Of a stretch of DNA of 64,000 nt, positions 15,350-28,302 are shown one piece after another. The translations under genes were made by a program, and so were the position numbers. Location: assembly GCA_965279565.1 (NCBI GenBank), contig OZ257249.1, forward strand, positions 496,001 through 560,000, written 5' to 3'. Source of the DNA: Tagaea sp965279565. Its GTDB lineage: Bacteria; Pseudomonadota; Alphaproteobacteria; CACIAM-22H2. Position 1 is the first letter of the stretch. Each line of letters starts with the position of its first letter. The notes below the pieces were generated by a model that worked only from the letters and a program-made list of their open reading frames with translations, searched no databases and had not been told where the DNA came from.

Positions 15350-15373
15350 TTATCCACAATGGCTTGTGGGTAT
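15350..15373. promoter_or_regulatory. perfect DnaA box in inverted repeat
   Basis: TTATCCACA at 15350-15358 is a perfect DnaA box. Seven bases later TGTGGGTAT (15365-15373) is an imperfect inverted box, so the two form arms around TGGC (8 of 9 bases pair). They lie in a short AT-rich gap between the pentapeptide gene and a small membrane-protein gene. The site may be a DnaA-regulated promoter; one pair is not an origin. Confidence 0.45.
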
Positions 15374-15418
15374 CCGTGCAGCCGACCGCTAGAAGCTGCG
15401 GCGAAGCGCACCTGAATA

Positions 15419-15826
15419 TTATTTTGCGCTGCAATGCTCCGGCGCGGATCGCGGTGTCGGGGCACGCCGAAGCGCCAGCCACATCGCCAGGGCCAGCCCC
15501 GCGACCGGCAGGCCCGCCCACAGCGCGTGATATCGACAGGCACCCAGATCGATCAGTCGCGCCTGCGCCCAGCGCGTCGTCAGCACGAGCGCCACGAGAT
15601 ACGCGACGCACGCTGCGGCGAGCGCTTCGTCCTCGTCCAGTTCCGGCAGAAGCGCGAACAGCAGCGCGCTAGCCGCGAACAGACCGGACATGCGCAGCGC
15701 ATAGCCGCGCCTGCCGATCGGCCGGCGCGGCGGACGGATGCCGATCGCGATCCACGACACCAGCGGCGGGACCGCCAGGAACGGCAGGAAGACGATCGCG
15801 AGGTCCCAGTACGTGAATACAATCAT
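15419..15826 (-). CDS. small membrane protein, DUF805-like
   Basis: 135 residues with four predicted membrane helices (about 5-28, 45-62, 68-83, 102-120). The stretch RWAQARLIDLGACRYHALWAGLPVAGL resembles the loop-helix segment R-x-x-D-I/L-G-x-x-x-W typical of DUF805 proteins, but the match is loose. Function unknown. The ATG at 15826 begins directly with the first helix. Confidence 0.6.
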   Translation of the reverse strand: MIVFTYWDLAIVFLPFLAVPPLVSWIAIGIRPPRRPIGRRGYALRMSGLFAASALLFALLPELDEDEALAAACVAYLVALVLTTRWAQARLIDLGACRYHALWAGLPVAGLALAMWLALRRAPTPRSAPEHCSAK

Positions 15827-15874
15827 CGATTGATCCTCGCGACGAGCTTAATCGCGCGGGACCTTCGCCGTCAT

Positions 15875-16543
15875 TCAGAAATCGAGGTCGGCGTAGTGCG
15901 CTGGCGGGGGCGAACCCGGCACGTGGTCGGCCAGCAGCGGGCGGAACGAAGGCCGACTCTTGATCGGCGCATACCATTCGTGGGCGCGCGGATAGGCTTC
16001 CCAGGGCACATCGCCCAGATAGTCGAGCGTGGAAATATGCGCCGCCGCCGCGATGTCGGCCAGACTGAAGCGCTCGCCCGCCAGGAACTTCCGGCGCTCG
16101 GCGAGCCAGCCGATGTAATCGAGGTGGTAGCGGATGTTCTGGTAGCCGGCGCGGATCGCCTGCGAGCTTGGCTCCGCCGTCGCGAGGAAGCGCTTCATCA
16201 TCTTCTCGCGGTAGAGATTGTCTGTCACCTCGCGGGCGAACTTCTCGTCGAACCATGCGACGATCCGGCGCACCTCGGCGCGCTCGCCCGGCGTCTCGCC
16301 GATCAGGTTGACCTCGGGATATTCGCGTTCGAGATGTTCGCAGATCGCCTGCGAATGGCAGATCGCGGTGCCGTCTTCCTCGATCAGCACCGGCACGGTG
16401 CCCGCCGGATTGACCGCGAGGAACGCAGACGCGCGTTCCCACGTCTTCTCGACCTTCATGTCGAAATCGAGCCGCTTCTCGCCAAGTGCGACGCGCACTT
16501 TGCGGCAGAAGGGGGAAAGCGGGAGATGGTGAAGTATGCGCAT
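15875..16543 (-). CDS. glutathione S-transferase family protein
   Basis: 222 residues. Thioredoxin-like N-terminal domain starting MRILHHLPLSPFCRKVRVAL with SPFC at the active site, cis-Pro and Glu-Ser-like region NPAGTVPVLIEEDG...ICHSQAICEHLE, then an all-helical C-terminal domain with FSLADIAAAAHI. Typical soluble GST; substrate unknown. Start at 16543 follows the usual family N-terminus; the longer frame has no such match. Confidence 0.9.
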   Translation of the reverse strand: MRILHHLPLSPFCRKVRVALGEKRLDFDMKVEKTWERASAFLAVNPAGTVPVLIEEDGTAICHSQAICEHLEREYPEVNLIGETPGERAEVRRIVAWFDEKFAREVTDNLYREKMMKRFLATAEPSSQAIRAGYQNIRYHLDYIGWLAERRKFLAGERFSLADIAAAAHISTLDYLGDVPWEAYPRAHEWYAPIKSRPSFRPLLADHVPGSPPPAHYADLDF

Positions 16544-16583
16544 CGCGACTCGGGTTCGCGCGATTCTACAAGCCTGCAGGCCG

Positions 16584-17180
16584 TTATGCGAGGCCCAACG
16601 CCGCCGCACCCAGCACGAGTGCGGCGACGAACGCGGCACTCGCGCACGCGCACAGCGCGATGCCGGCCGCGACCGCACGCCCGTCGCGCGCGATCAGGCC
16701 CAGCGAGAGCACGATCAGCGCAAGCGACGGAATCAGCGGCAACACGGGCAGCGGCAGCAGCAGCAGGCCTGCCTGCAGAATCGCGACGAGGCCGATCCAG
16801 CGTCGCGCGGCCGGCCCGCACCAGAGCGGCCAGCGCTCGGCGAACAGGCGTTCGGTGCGTGCAAGCATCGGCCGCAGAAAAGACAGGATCGTGCGCGCCC
16901 GCACGCGCGACACGCCGAGGCGCGCGAGGAATCCCGGCAGGCGCGGGTGCGCGATGCCAAGCACCATCTGTGCGGCGATCACGGCAAGCGGGAGCGCGAA
17001 GATCGTCGAGAAGCCCGGGATGCTCGGCCCTGGCGTCAGGTTCGGGGCCGCGAACAGGAACAGCAGCATGCCGTAGCCGCGCGATTCCAGCCGCGCCACC
17101 AGTTCGCCCAGCGTGACCCGGCCGTCTTCCGGCCCGTCGACCGCGTGTTCGAGCGCATCGGCGATCCCGCCGGCGTTCAT
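16584..17180 (-). CDS. ExoD-family membrane protein
   Basis: 198 residues. An N-terminal cytoplasmic segment (VTLGELVARLESRGYGMLLFLFAAPNLTPGP) followed by several membrane helices matches the ExoD family, named after a rhizobial gene needed for exopolysaccharide production and alkaline tolerance. The molecular function is unknown. It overlaps the upstream VTT-domain gene by ATGA, so the two are coupled. Confidence 0.87.
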   Translation of the reverse strand: MNAGGIADALEHAVDGPEDGRVTLGELVARLESRGYGMLLFLFAAPNLTPGPSIPGFSTIFALPLAVIAAQMVLGIAHPRLPGFLARLGVSRVRARTILSFLRPMLARTERLFAERWPLWCGPAARRWIGLVAILQAGLLLLPLPVLPLIPSLALIVLSLGLIARDGRAVAAGIALCACASAAFVAALVLGAAALGLA

Positions 17181-17824
17181 GTCCGCCGCCCGACGAAGCG
17201 CGGCAGCACGACCGAGAGCGCGACGAGGGCGAGACCCAGCGCCACCGCGCCGATCAGTTCGACCCGCGCGGCTTCAGGATCCGCCCAGCCCGCGGCCCCG
17301 AGATTGGCGAACACGGCGGCGGCCGGCAGCGAACCCAGCAGCGTGCCGAGCGCGAAGTCGCGATAGGTTAGCGAGGAAAGTCCGAAGCCGTAATTGACCG
17401 CCGCACCGGGAACGGGAAGCAGACGCGCGAGTGCGACGGTGCGCCAGCCGCCGGCCTCGGCCCGCGCGATCCACGGGCCGACGCGCGGCAGGTCGTGCGG
17501 CACGAACGAACCCGAATTGACGAAGCGCGCGAGCAGGAAGCCCGCCGACGTGCCGGCAAGCGTGCCCGCAAGCGACCAGAAGATGCCGCCGGCAAGGCCG
17601 AACAACAGCCCCGCCACGATGGCCATCGCCCAGCGCGGAACGGAAACGAGCGACGTGGCGACATGTGCGAGCACGAAGACCGGGCCCATCCATATTCCGG
17701 CAAGGCCGATGCCCGCCTCGATCGCACCGGGCGTGATCGCGTCGCGCCGCGCATAGGCGGCGGCCGCCCCCGCCAGCACGAGGCCGACCGGGATCAGGCG
17801 GAGCCAGAGCGGCGGACGGTTCAT
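17177..17824 (-). CDS. TVP38/TMEM64 (VTT-domain, DedA-like) membrane protein
   Basis: 215 residues, about six membrane segments. FGLAGGIFWSLAGTLAGTSAGFLLARF and RLLPVPGAAVNYGFGLSSLTYRDF are the VTT-domain signatures shared with DedA-type proteins, which include lipid scramblase/transporter candidates. It lies 12 nt downstream of gltB, but a functional link is not evident, and it is coupled by ATGA to exoD-like. Confidence 0.88.
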   Translation of the reverse strand: MNRPPLWLRLIPVGLVLAGAAAAYARRDAITPGAIEAGIGLAGIWMGPVFVLAHVATSLVSVPRWAMAIVAGLLFGLAGGIFWSLAGTLAGTSAGFLLARFVNSGSFVPHDLPRVGPWIARAEAGGWRTVALARLLPVPGAAVNYGFGLSSLTYRDFALGTLLGSLPAAAVFANLGAAGWADPEAARVELIGAVALGLALVALSVVLPRFVGRRT

Positions 17825-17836
17825 CCGCGGTCGCGC

Positions 17837-22393
<4,557 letters not shown>

Positions 22394-22406
22394 GGCGTGG
22401 CCCTCC

Positions 22407-23885
22407 TTACTCGGCCGCCGCGGCAGTCGCGGGCTTGGCCTTGGCGGCGAGATACTTGTGCATGGCGTCGGCGGCGTCGCGCCCGTCGCGGATCGCCCAG
22501 ACGACGAGCGAGGCGCCGCGCACGATGTCGCCCGCGGCGAACACGCCGTCGAGCGAGGTCATCATCGTGCGGTGGTTGACCTTGAGCGTGCCCCAGCGCG
22601 TGACGGCGAGCTCGGGTGCGCCGAACATCTGCGGCACGTCCTCGGGATCGAAGCCCAGCGCCTGGATCGCGAGATCGCAGGGCATGTCGAACGAACTCTC
22701 CTCGATCTTCTCGGGCACCTGGCGGCCGGTGGCGTCGGCGATGCCCAGCCGCATGCGATAGGCGCGCACGGAGCCGACCGGCTCCGCACCCGCCTTCTTC
22801 TTGCCCTTGCCCGCCTTCGCGACGAACGCCTCGGGGGCCGCGAGCCAGACGAACTCCACGCCTTCTTCCTCGGCGTTGTAGACCTCGCGCTGCGAGCCCG
22901 GCATGTTCTTCTTGTCGCGGCGGTAAAGACACTTCACCGACTTCGCACCCTGGCGCACGGCCGTGCGCACGCAGTCCATCGCCGTGTCGCCGCCGCCGAT
23001 GACGACGACATGCTTGCCGTCGGCGTTCAGCGTGCCGTCGTCGAACTCGGGCACGTCGTCGCCCAGGCCCTTGCGGTTCGACGCGGTCAGGTACGTCATC
23101 GCCGGCACGATGTTGGCGAGACCCGCACCGGGTGCCTCGAGTGCGCGCGGCTTGTAGACGCCCGTCGCCACGAGGATCGCGTCGTGCTTGGCGCGCAGTT
23201 CGGCGAGTGTCGCATCGCGGCCGACCTCGAAATTCAGGTGGAACTTGATGTTGCCGTCCTCGAACAGCTTCTGGCGGCGCTGGACGACTTCCTTTTCCAG
23301 CTTGAAGTTCGGGATGCCGTAGATCATCAGCCCGCCCGCACGGTCGTAGCGGTCGTAGATGTGCACCTGGTAGCCCTTGCGGCGCAGCGCGTCGGCCGCG
23401 GCCATGCCGCCGGGACCCGCCCCGATGATGCCGACCGACTGCTGGCGCTCGACCGGCGGCTTGACGGGCTTCACCCAGCCGTTCTCGAACGCCGTGTCGG
23501 TGATGTACTTCTCGACCGAGCCGATCGTGACGGAATCGAAGCCCTTCTCGATGACGCAGTTGCCCTCGCACAGCCGGTCCTGCGGGCAGATGCGTCCGCA
23601 GATCTCGGGGAAGGTGTTCGTCGCCTGGCTGACCTCGTAGGCTTCCTCGAGGCGGCCCTCGGCCGTCAGCTTCAGCCAGTCGGGGATGTTGTTCGAGACC
23701 GGGCAGTGGACCTGGCAGAACGGCACGCCGCACTGCGAGCAGCGCCCGGACTGGCGCTCTGCCGACGCCTTGTCGAATTCCGCGTAGATCTCGTCGAAAT
23801 CGCGCTTGCGCTGGGCGGCGGCGCGCTTCTCCGGCATCTTCTGGTCGGTATCGACGAAGTGCAGCATCTTGCTGGTGGTCGCCAT
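22407..23885 (-). CDS. gltD: glutamate synthase small subunit
   Basis: 492 residues. Supplies electrons from NADPH through FAD and Fe-S clusters to GltB. N-terminal cysteine sets CSQCGVPFCQVHCP (about 51-64) and CGRICPQDRLCEGNC (about 97-111); FAD Rossmann GIIGAGPGGMAAADAL; NADPH site VVIGGGDTAMDC. The ATG at 23885 is used; a TTG two codons upstream is an unlikely start. First gene of the gltD-gltB operon; the order gltD before gltB is less common than the reverse. Confidence 0.97.
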   Translation of the reverse strand: MATTSKMLHFVDTDQKMPEKRAAAQRKRDFDEIYAEFDKASAERQSGRCSQCGVPFCQVHCPVSNNIPDWLKLTAEGRLEEAYEVSQATNTFPEICGRICPQDRLCEGNCVIEKGFDSVTIGSVEKYITDTAFENGWVKPVKPPVERQQSVGIIGAGPGGMAAADALRRKGYQVHIYDRYDRAGGLMIYGIPNFKLEKEVVQRRQKLFEDGNIKFHLNFEVGRDATLAELRAKHDAILVATGVYKPRALEAPGAGLANIVPAMTYLTASNRKGLGDDVPEFDDGTLNADGKHVVVIGGGDTAMDCVRTAVRQGAKSVKCLYRRDKKNMPGSQREVYNAEEEGVEFVWLAAPEAFVAKAGKGKKKAGAEPVGSVRAYRMRLGIADATGRQVPEKIEESSFDMPCDLAIQALGFDPEDVPQMFGAPELAVTRWGTLKVNHRTMMTSLDGVFAAGDIVRGASLVVWAIRDGRDAADAMHKYLAAKAKPATAAAAE

Positions 23886-23933
23886 CGGCAAAGTCCTGGG
23901 CGGGAAGGGAAAGGAAGTTTCATATAGAGGAGG

Positions 23934-23958
23934 TTTTTCGCACTTGCGTAGTGAAAAA
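23934..23958. promoter_or_regulatory. imperfect inverted repeat in gltD / binding-protein intergenic
   Basis: TTTTTC at 23934 and a matching GTGAAAAA at the far side form short AT-rich arms with CAC/GTG pairing partly offset by a bulge. It lies in the 176-nt divergent gap upstream of gltD. Could be an operator; weak. Confidence 0.25.
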
Positions 23959-24061
23959 CGACATTTAGGTCAGTATGAGTTAACTAAATTGAAAAAGCAT
24001 GACACCAGGCAGGGTCGAATTTGCTCAAGATGCCGAAATCGTGGTCAAAAATGATACCGAA

Positions 24062-25519
24062 ATGAGACTATCTATATTCACGGCTATCTGGCTGTCCCTT
24101 GCATGCTTCGCGCCGGTCGGGGCCGAAACGCTGCGCGTCGGCGTGGCCGACCTGCCCGCCCAGCTCGACCCGGCGCTCGACCGCAGCCCGGCCGGGGACG
24201 CCATCCTGCCCGCGATGTGCGACACGCTCGTCGCACTCGACGCGACCGGCCGGCCCGTACCCGCACTCGCGACCGGCTGGATTTTTGCTGCCGACCTGCG
24301 GACGCTGACGCTCGACCTGCGCGACGACGCGAAATTCGCCGACGGCTCGAAGGTCGATGCCGCGTCGGTAAAGGCGTCTCTCGACCGCGCGCGCACCCAT
24401 CCGCAGTCGGCCCGGCGCGCCGAACTGGGCGCCGTCGTCGCGGTCGAGATCGAAACGCCGACACGCCTGCGCCTGCGGCTCGACCGCGCCTATGCGCCGC
24501 TACCCGTCCTTCTCGCCGGGCGTGCGGGCATGGTCGCGCCGCCGGCAGGCGACGCAAACGACGAGAGCTTATGTGCCGGCCCCTACCGGGTCGCCGGGCG
24601 CGCGCAGGACGGCACGCTCGTGCTTGCGCGCAACGATGCGCACTGGGCGCGCGACGCGTATCGCTACGCAAATGTCGCCTTCGTGCCGGTCACCGATCCG
24701 GCGCTGCGGCTTGCGCGCCTGCGCGCCGGCGCGCTCGACCTTGCGGGCGGGATCGCACCCGCCGACATCGCCGAACTTGCCGGCGACCGGCGCGTGCGTG
24801 CCGTCGCGTGGATCGAGCCCGGTTGGCGCGCGATCCTGTTCAACCTGTCGCGCGGTCCCCGCTCGGCCACGCGGCTCGGCCGCGAGGCGGACCTGCGCAG
24901 GGCGGTCGGCCGCGCGCTCGACCGCGACGCTTTGGTACGCGAGGCGGCTTCGGGCCCGCATCTGCCCGGCGACCAGTGGTCGTCGCCCGACACCCCGTTC
25001 CATGCCGCTTCGACGCCGGACGTGCCGCCCACAGGCGACGCGACGGGTCTGTCATTCGAGCTGACCGTGCCGGCGCGCGGCGAGGACATCGCCTTCGCAC
25101 GCGCGATCGCGGCGCAGGCGAAGTCGGCCGGGATCGAGATCCGCCTCGCCGTGCACGCCCCCGCCGTTGCCGCACAGCGCGTGCAGAACGGCGATTTCGA
25201 GGCGGCACTCGTCGCATGGCGCGGGCGACCCGATCCGGACGCGAACGTCTACGCGCAGTTCCATTGCCGCGGGGCGCGAAACGATACGGGCATCTGCAAT
25301 CCGGCACTCGATGCGGCGCTCGACGCCGCGCGCGCCACGGCCGACGAAGGCGAACGACGTGAACACTATTCCCGGGCGCTGGCCGCCCTGCGCGCGCAAG
25401 CACCCGCGGTCTTCCTGCACCACCGCGCGCGCGTCTTCGCGCAATCGACGCGCCTGACCGACTTCGCGCCGGCGGCCGACGGCGGCTGGAACCTGCGCGG
25501 CCTGCGCCCGCGCGACTGA
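24062..25519 (+). CDS. ABC-type peptide/nickel substrate-binding protein (orphan)
   Basis: 485 residues from the ATG at 24062, which starts a signal peptide (MRLSIFTAIWLSLACFAPVGA). The rest is the SBP_bac_5 fold: DLPAQLDPALDRSP, LTLDLRDDAKFADGSKVDAASVKASLDRA, and NTGIC-like C-terminal motif (GARNDTGICNPALDAALDAAR). It would capture peptides or similar solutes in the periplasm, but no permease or ATPase is nearby, so it is an orphan or acts with a remote transporter. Compact compared with typical family members of 500-550. Confidence 0.87.
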   Translation: MRLSIFTAIWLSLACFAPVGAETLRVGVADLPAQLDPALDRSPAGDAILPAMCDTLVALDATGRPVPALATGWIFAADLRTLTLDLRDDAKFADGSKVDAASVKASLDRARTHPQSARRAELGAVVAVEIETPTRLRLRLDRAYAPLPVLLAGRAGMVAPPAGDANDESLCAGPYRVAGRAQDGTLVLARNDAHWARDAYRYANVAFVPVTDPALRLARLRAGALDLAGGIAPADIAELAGDRRVRAVAWIEPGWRAILFNLSRGPRSATRLGREADLRRAVGRALDRDALVREAASGPHLPGDQWSSPDTPFHAASTPDVPPTGDATGLSFELTVPARGEDIAFARAIAAQAKSAGIEIRLAVHAPAVAAQRVQNGDFEAALVAWRGRPDPDANVYAQFHCRGARNDTGICNPALDAALDAARATADEGERREHYSRALAALRAQAPAVFLHHRARVFAQSTRLTDFAPAADGGWNLRGLRPRD

Positions 25520-25566
25520 TCCCGGCCCGCTTGCGCGCCGCACCGGTTCCGCGCGACAACACTTGC

Positions 25567-26172
25567 ATGGAAATCGCCGTCTATCTCGCGCCCGCCGCCC
25601 TGCTTCTCGCCATCCTCGCGTCTTTCATGCGCACGATGCCGGGGCTGCGCATGTTCGCGATGGCCGCCTGCGTGCTCGCCATCGCCGCGGGGGCCGTCGG
25701 CCAGATCGCGTGGCTGTGGATCGGGGCCGCGATGGCGCTGGCGATCAACGCGTGGCGCCATTTCGAGGCGCGCGCGACGGTGCGCCGGCTGACCGGCGAC
25801 GGCGAACCCTCGCCGACCGCGCTGTTCGCGTTCGTCAGCCGCGAGACGCTCGAACCCGGGCAGGTGCTGTTCAAGCGCGGCGATCCGGGCGACGAGATGT
25901 ACCTGATCGTCGAAGGCGAGATCGAGATCGTCGAGCTCGCCAAGACGCTGGGAACCGGCCAGGTGCTGGGCGAGGTGGCGCTGCTGGTACCTTCGCACCG
26001 GCGCTCGGCGACCGCGCGCGCGAAAAGCCGAGTGACTCTCGCGCGCATGACGCGCCGGGACATGGAACTGACGGCCCTGCAGAACCCTGCCTTCGGGTTC
26101 GAGCTGCTGAAGCTGGTCGCGCGCCGCCTGTCGGACGACGTCGAGCGGCTGGAAAACCGCCAGCAGGCCTAG
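25567..26172 (+). CDS. membrane-anchored cyclic-nucleotide-binding protein
   Basis: 201 residues. Two or three N-terminal membrane helices (about 3-22, 27-42, 46-60), then a cNMP-binding domain: LFKRGDPGDEMYLIVEGEIEIV and GQVLGEVALLVPSHRRSATARA are its beta-roll and phosphate-binding cassette, where the canonical cassette has Glu and Arg (both visible). No effector domain follows, so it may act through its membrane part, rather as Popeye proteins do. It shares CTAG stop with the convergent reductase gene. Confidence 0.8.
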   Translation: MEIAVYLAPAALLLAILASFMRTMPGLRMFAMAACVLAIAAGAVGQIAWLWIGAAMALAINAWRHFEARATVRRLTGDGEPSPTALFAFVSRETLEPGQVLFKRGDPGDEMYLIVEGEIEIVELAKTLGTGQVLGEVALLVPSHRRSATARAKSRVTLARMTRRDMELTALQNPAFGFELLKLVARRLSDDVERLENRQQA

Positions 26173-27122
26173 GCGTTCGCCTTCTTCGCGAAACGCCCGC
26201 CGCGGCGATAGGCGGCAAGATAGATCGGCGCCACCGCTTCCATCGCCGCCGGCACGATGCCGAACGCCTCGAGGCCGGGTGCACCCGTCCCGACATTGTC
26301 GGTCTTCAGCAGCTCCACCTGGTCGCGCGTCATCAGCTTGATCGGCAGCATGCCCAGGATCGTGCCCTGGATCTCGGCGAGCGGCCACGGCACGGGGATG
26401 AGCCCGCGGTGCCGGTCGATCGTGACCAGCAGGTATTCCATCAGTTCGCGGAACGTATAGACGCGCGGACCGACCGCCTCGAAAATCTTGCCCTGCGCCG
26501 TTGGATTGCCGATCGCGCGCACGATGGCCTCGGCCACGTCGGCGACATGCACGGGCTGGAACTTCGTCTGGCCGCCGCCGATCAGCGGCAGGGCCGGCAT
26601 CCACTGCGCCATCTGCGCGAAACGGTTGAAGAAGCTGTCCTCCGCACCGATCACGATGGACGGGCGCACGATCGTGGCCTGCGGGAACGCGGCGCGCACG
26701 CCCGCTTCGCCGGCCGCCTTGGTGCGCGCGTATTTCGAATTCGAGTTCGCATCGGCGCCGAGGGCCGAAACCTGCACGAACGACGTGGCGCCCGCTTCCT
26801 TGGCCGCGCGCGCGAGGCGTCCGGGCCCTTCAGCCTGGAGCGCATCGAAGGTCTGCGTGCCGCTTTCGGCGAGGATGCCCACGAGATTGACGACCGCGTC
26901 CGCACCCTGCACGGCGGAGGCGAGGGCCGCATCGTCGTCGGCGAGGTTCGTGCGCATCGGCACGACCTGGGCGACGTTGCCCATCGGTTTCAGGAAGGCG
27001 GCGGCGACGGGATCGCGCACGCAGGCGCGCACGACCCAGCCCTGCTGGGCGAGCCGGCGCACGACATGGCGCCCGATGAAGCCCGACCCCCCGAATACGG
27101 TGACGCGACGACCCGGCTCCAT
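26169..27122 (-). CDS. NAD(P)H-binding protein, complex I NDUFA9-like
   Basis: 317 residues from the ATG at 27122; an in-frame ATG at 27134 is also possible. Atypical SDR: VTVFGGSGFIGRHVVRRLAQQGW binds the dinucleotide, then NLVGIL, VQVSALGAD and SKYARTKAAGEAGVR place the active-site region. This group includes the NDUFA9 accessory subunit of complex I and its bacterial relatives, often a quinone-linked or structural role. Not next to nuo genes. Confidence 0.82.
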   Translation of the reverse strand: MEPGRRVTVFGGSGFIGRHVVRRLAQQGWVVRACVRDPVAAAFLKPMGNVAQVVPMRTNLADDDAALASAVQGADAVVNLVGILAESGTQTFDALQAEGPGRLARAAKEAGATSFVQVSALGADANSNSKYARTKAAGEAGVRAAFPQATIVRPSIVIGAEDSFFNRFAQMAQWMPALPLIGGGQTKFQPVHVADVAEAIVRAIGNPTAQGKIFEAVGPRVYTFRELMEYLLVTIDRHRGLIPVPWPLAEIQGTILGMLPIKLMTRDQVELLKTDNVGTGAPGLEAFGIVPAAMEAVAPIYLAAYRRGGRFAKKANA

Positions 27123-27220
27123 GTTCGACCCCATTGTCCGGAAAAAGCCTGCCCCACGCGATAGAACGCATGACGGGCAACGTCAAGCTCGGCCTTGTTC
27201 CGGCAGGGATTTCCGGGCCG

Positions 27221-27250
27221 TTGACTTCGCGAGGCCCTTCGGCGTACACG
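27221..27250 (+). promoter_or_regulatory. predicted promoter of tRNA-Leu
   Basis: TTGACT (27221) and TACACG (27245) with an 18-nt spacer, about 58 nt upstream of the mature tRNA. Confidence 0.45.
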
Positions 27251-27308
27251 TTCGCCCTTCGCGCGCGAAGCGATATCCCCCGCGTCCGTCCGGACGCGGA
27301 GGCCCGGT

Positions 27309-27395
27309 GCCCGGGTGGCGGAATTGGTAGACGCGCTAGATTCAGGTTCTAGTGGCCGTAAGGTCGTGGAAGTTCGAGTCTTCTCTCGGGCACCA
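27309..27395 (+). tRNA. tRNA-Leu (anticodon CAG)
   Basis: 87 nt with encoded CCA. The acceptor stem pairs GCCCGGG with CTCGGGC (one G-U), the D arm has GGCGGAATTGGTAGACGC, the anticodon loop TTCAGGT gives CAG, a long variable arm typical of tRNA-Leu follows, then GTTCGAGTC in the T arm. Lies between the reductase gene and the RNase D gene. Confidence 0.97.
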
Positions 27396-27457
27396 ACTTT
27401 CCCTCCCGCCGCCCCGCAAGGGCCGGCGCGGAGCGCAAACGGACGGAACTGAAAACG

Positions 27458-28075
27458 ATGGCCGCAACTGTCCACCTGCATCAGGGCGACCTGCCGGCGG
27501 GCCTCGATCTCGGCCCGTCCGTCGCCATCGACACCGAGACGATGGGCCTGAAGCCCGAGCGCGACCGTCTGTGCGTGGTGCAGCTTTCCTCGGGCGACGG
27601 CACGGCGCACTGCGTGCGCTTCGCCAAGAACTCGTACGACGCGCCCAACCTGAAGCGGCTGCTCGCCGACCCGAAGACGCTGAAGATCTTCCACTTCGCG
27701 CGCTTCGACATCGCGATGAGCGCCAAGTATCTGGGCGTGCGCGTTGCCCCGGTCTACTGCACCAAGATCGCCTCGCGCCTCGTGCGCACCTTCACCGACC
27801 GCCACGGCCTCAAGGACCTGTGCCGCGACCTGATCGGCAAGGAACTGTCGAAGGAGCAGCAATCGTCGGACTGGGGGGCTGCGGAACTGACGCAGTCCCA
27901 GCTCAACTACGCGGCATCCGACGTGCTCTATCTGCACGCGCTGAAGGCGAAGCTCGACGACATGCTGGCGCGCGAAGGCCGCACGCATCTCGCGCAGGCC
28001 TGCTTCGATTTCCTCGGCACGCGCGCCGATCTCGACCTGCTCGGCTGGGGCGAGGAAGACATCTTCGCGCACTGA
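27458..28075 (+). CDS. RNase D-like 3'-5' exoribonuclease (short form)
   Basis: 205 residues, only the DEDDy exonuclease domain without HRDC domains. The four acidic residues can be placed: VAIDTETMGL (Asp, Glu), HFARFDIA (Asp) and NYAASDVLYLH (Tyr and last Asp). Trims 3' ends of tRNA or other small RNAs. It follows tRNA-Leu by 62 nt, an apt but possibly chance neighbour. Confidence 0.88.
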   Translation: MAATVHLHQGDLPAGLDLGPSVAIDTETMGLKPERDRLCVVQLSSGDGTAHCVRFAKNSYDAPNLKRLLADPKTLKIFHFARFDIAMSAKYLGVRVAPVYCTKIASRLVRTFTDRHGLKDLCRDLIGKELSKEQQSSDWGAAELTQSQLNYAASDVLYLHALKAKLDDMLAREGRTHLAQACFDFLGTRADLDLLGWGEEDIFAH

Positions 28076-28159
28076 CGGCGGCCGTGCCTTGCTGCGATGC
28101 AGCATGAACCGCGACGCGGGCGACACCCGAATTCGTCAAATGCTGCCCAAGAAGATCGC

Positions 28160-28230
28160 TTGACTAAGAATTCATATTAACTATCAATCATTTAGGACAA
28201 TTGACTTCGCGCCTGAAGAACAGGCATAAT
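28160..28230 (+). promoter_or_regulatory. tandem promoter region of kdsD-lpt operon
   Basis: Two candidates in a locally AT-rich stretch: TTGACT (28160) with TATCAA (28182) at 16 nt, and TTGACT (28201) with CATAAT (28225) at 18 nt. The second would start near 28237, which argues against the ATG at 28240 as the kdsD start. Confidence 0.5.
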
Positions 28231-28302
28231 TTTTGCCTTATGCAGGGTCCGGCCGAGCCGCACCTTGCCAACCTCGTGCAGGTCCGACCGGTCATCCCCT
28301 TC

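Noticed and set aside
15259..15418. replication origin
   Set aside because: Only one perfect and one imperfect DnaA box and no origin-linked genes nearby.
28201..28302. kdsD starts at 28201 or 28240
   Set aside because: 28201 is the -35 element of a good promoter and 28240 would leave a leader of about 3 nt; the ATG at 28303 gives the normal length.
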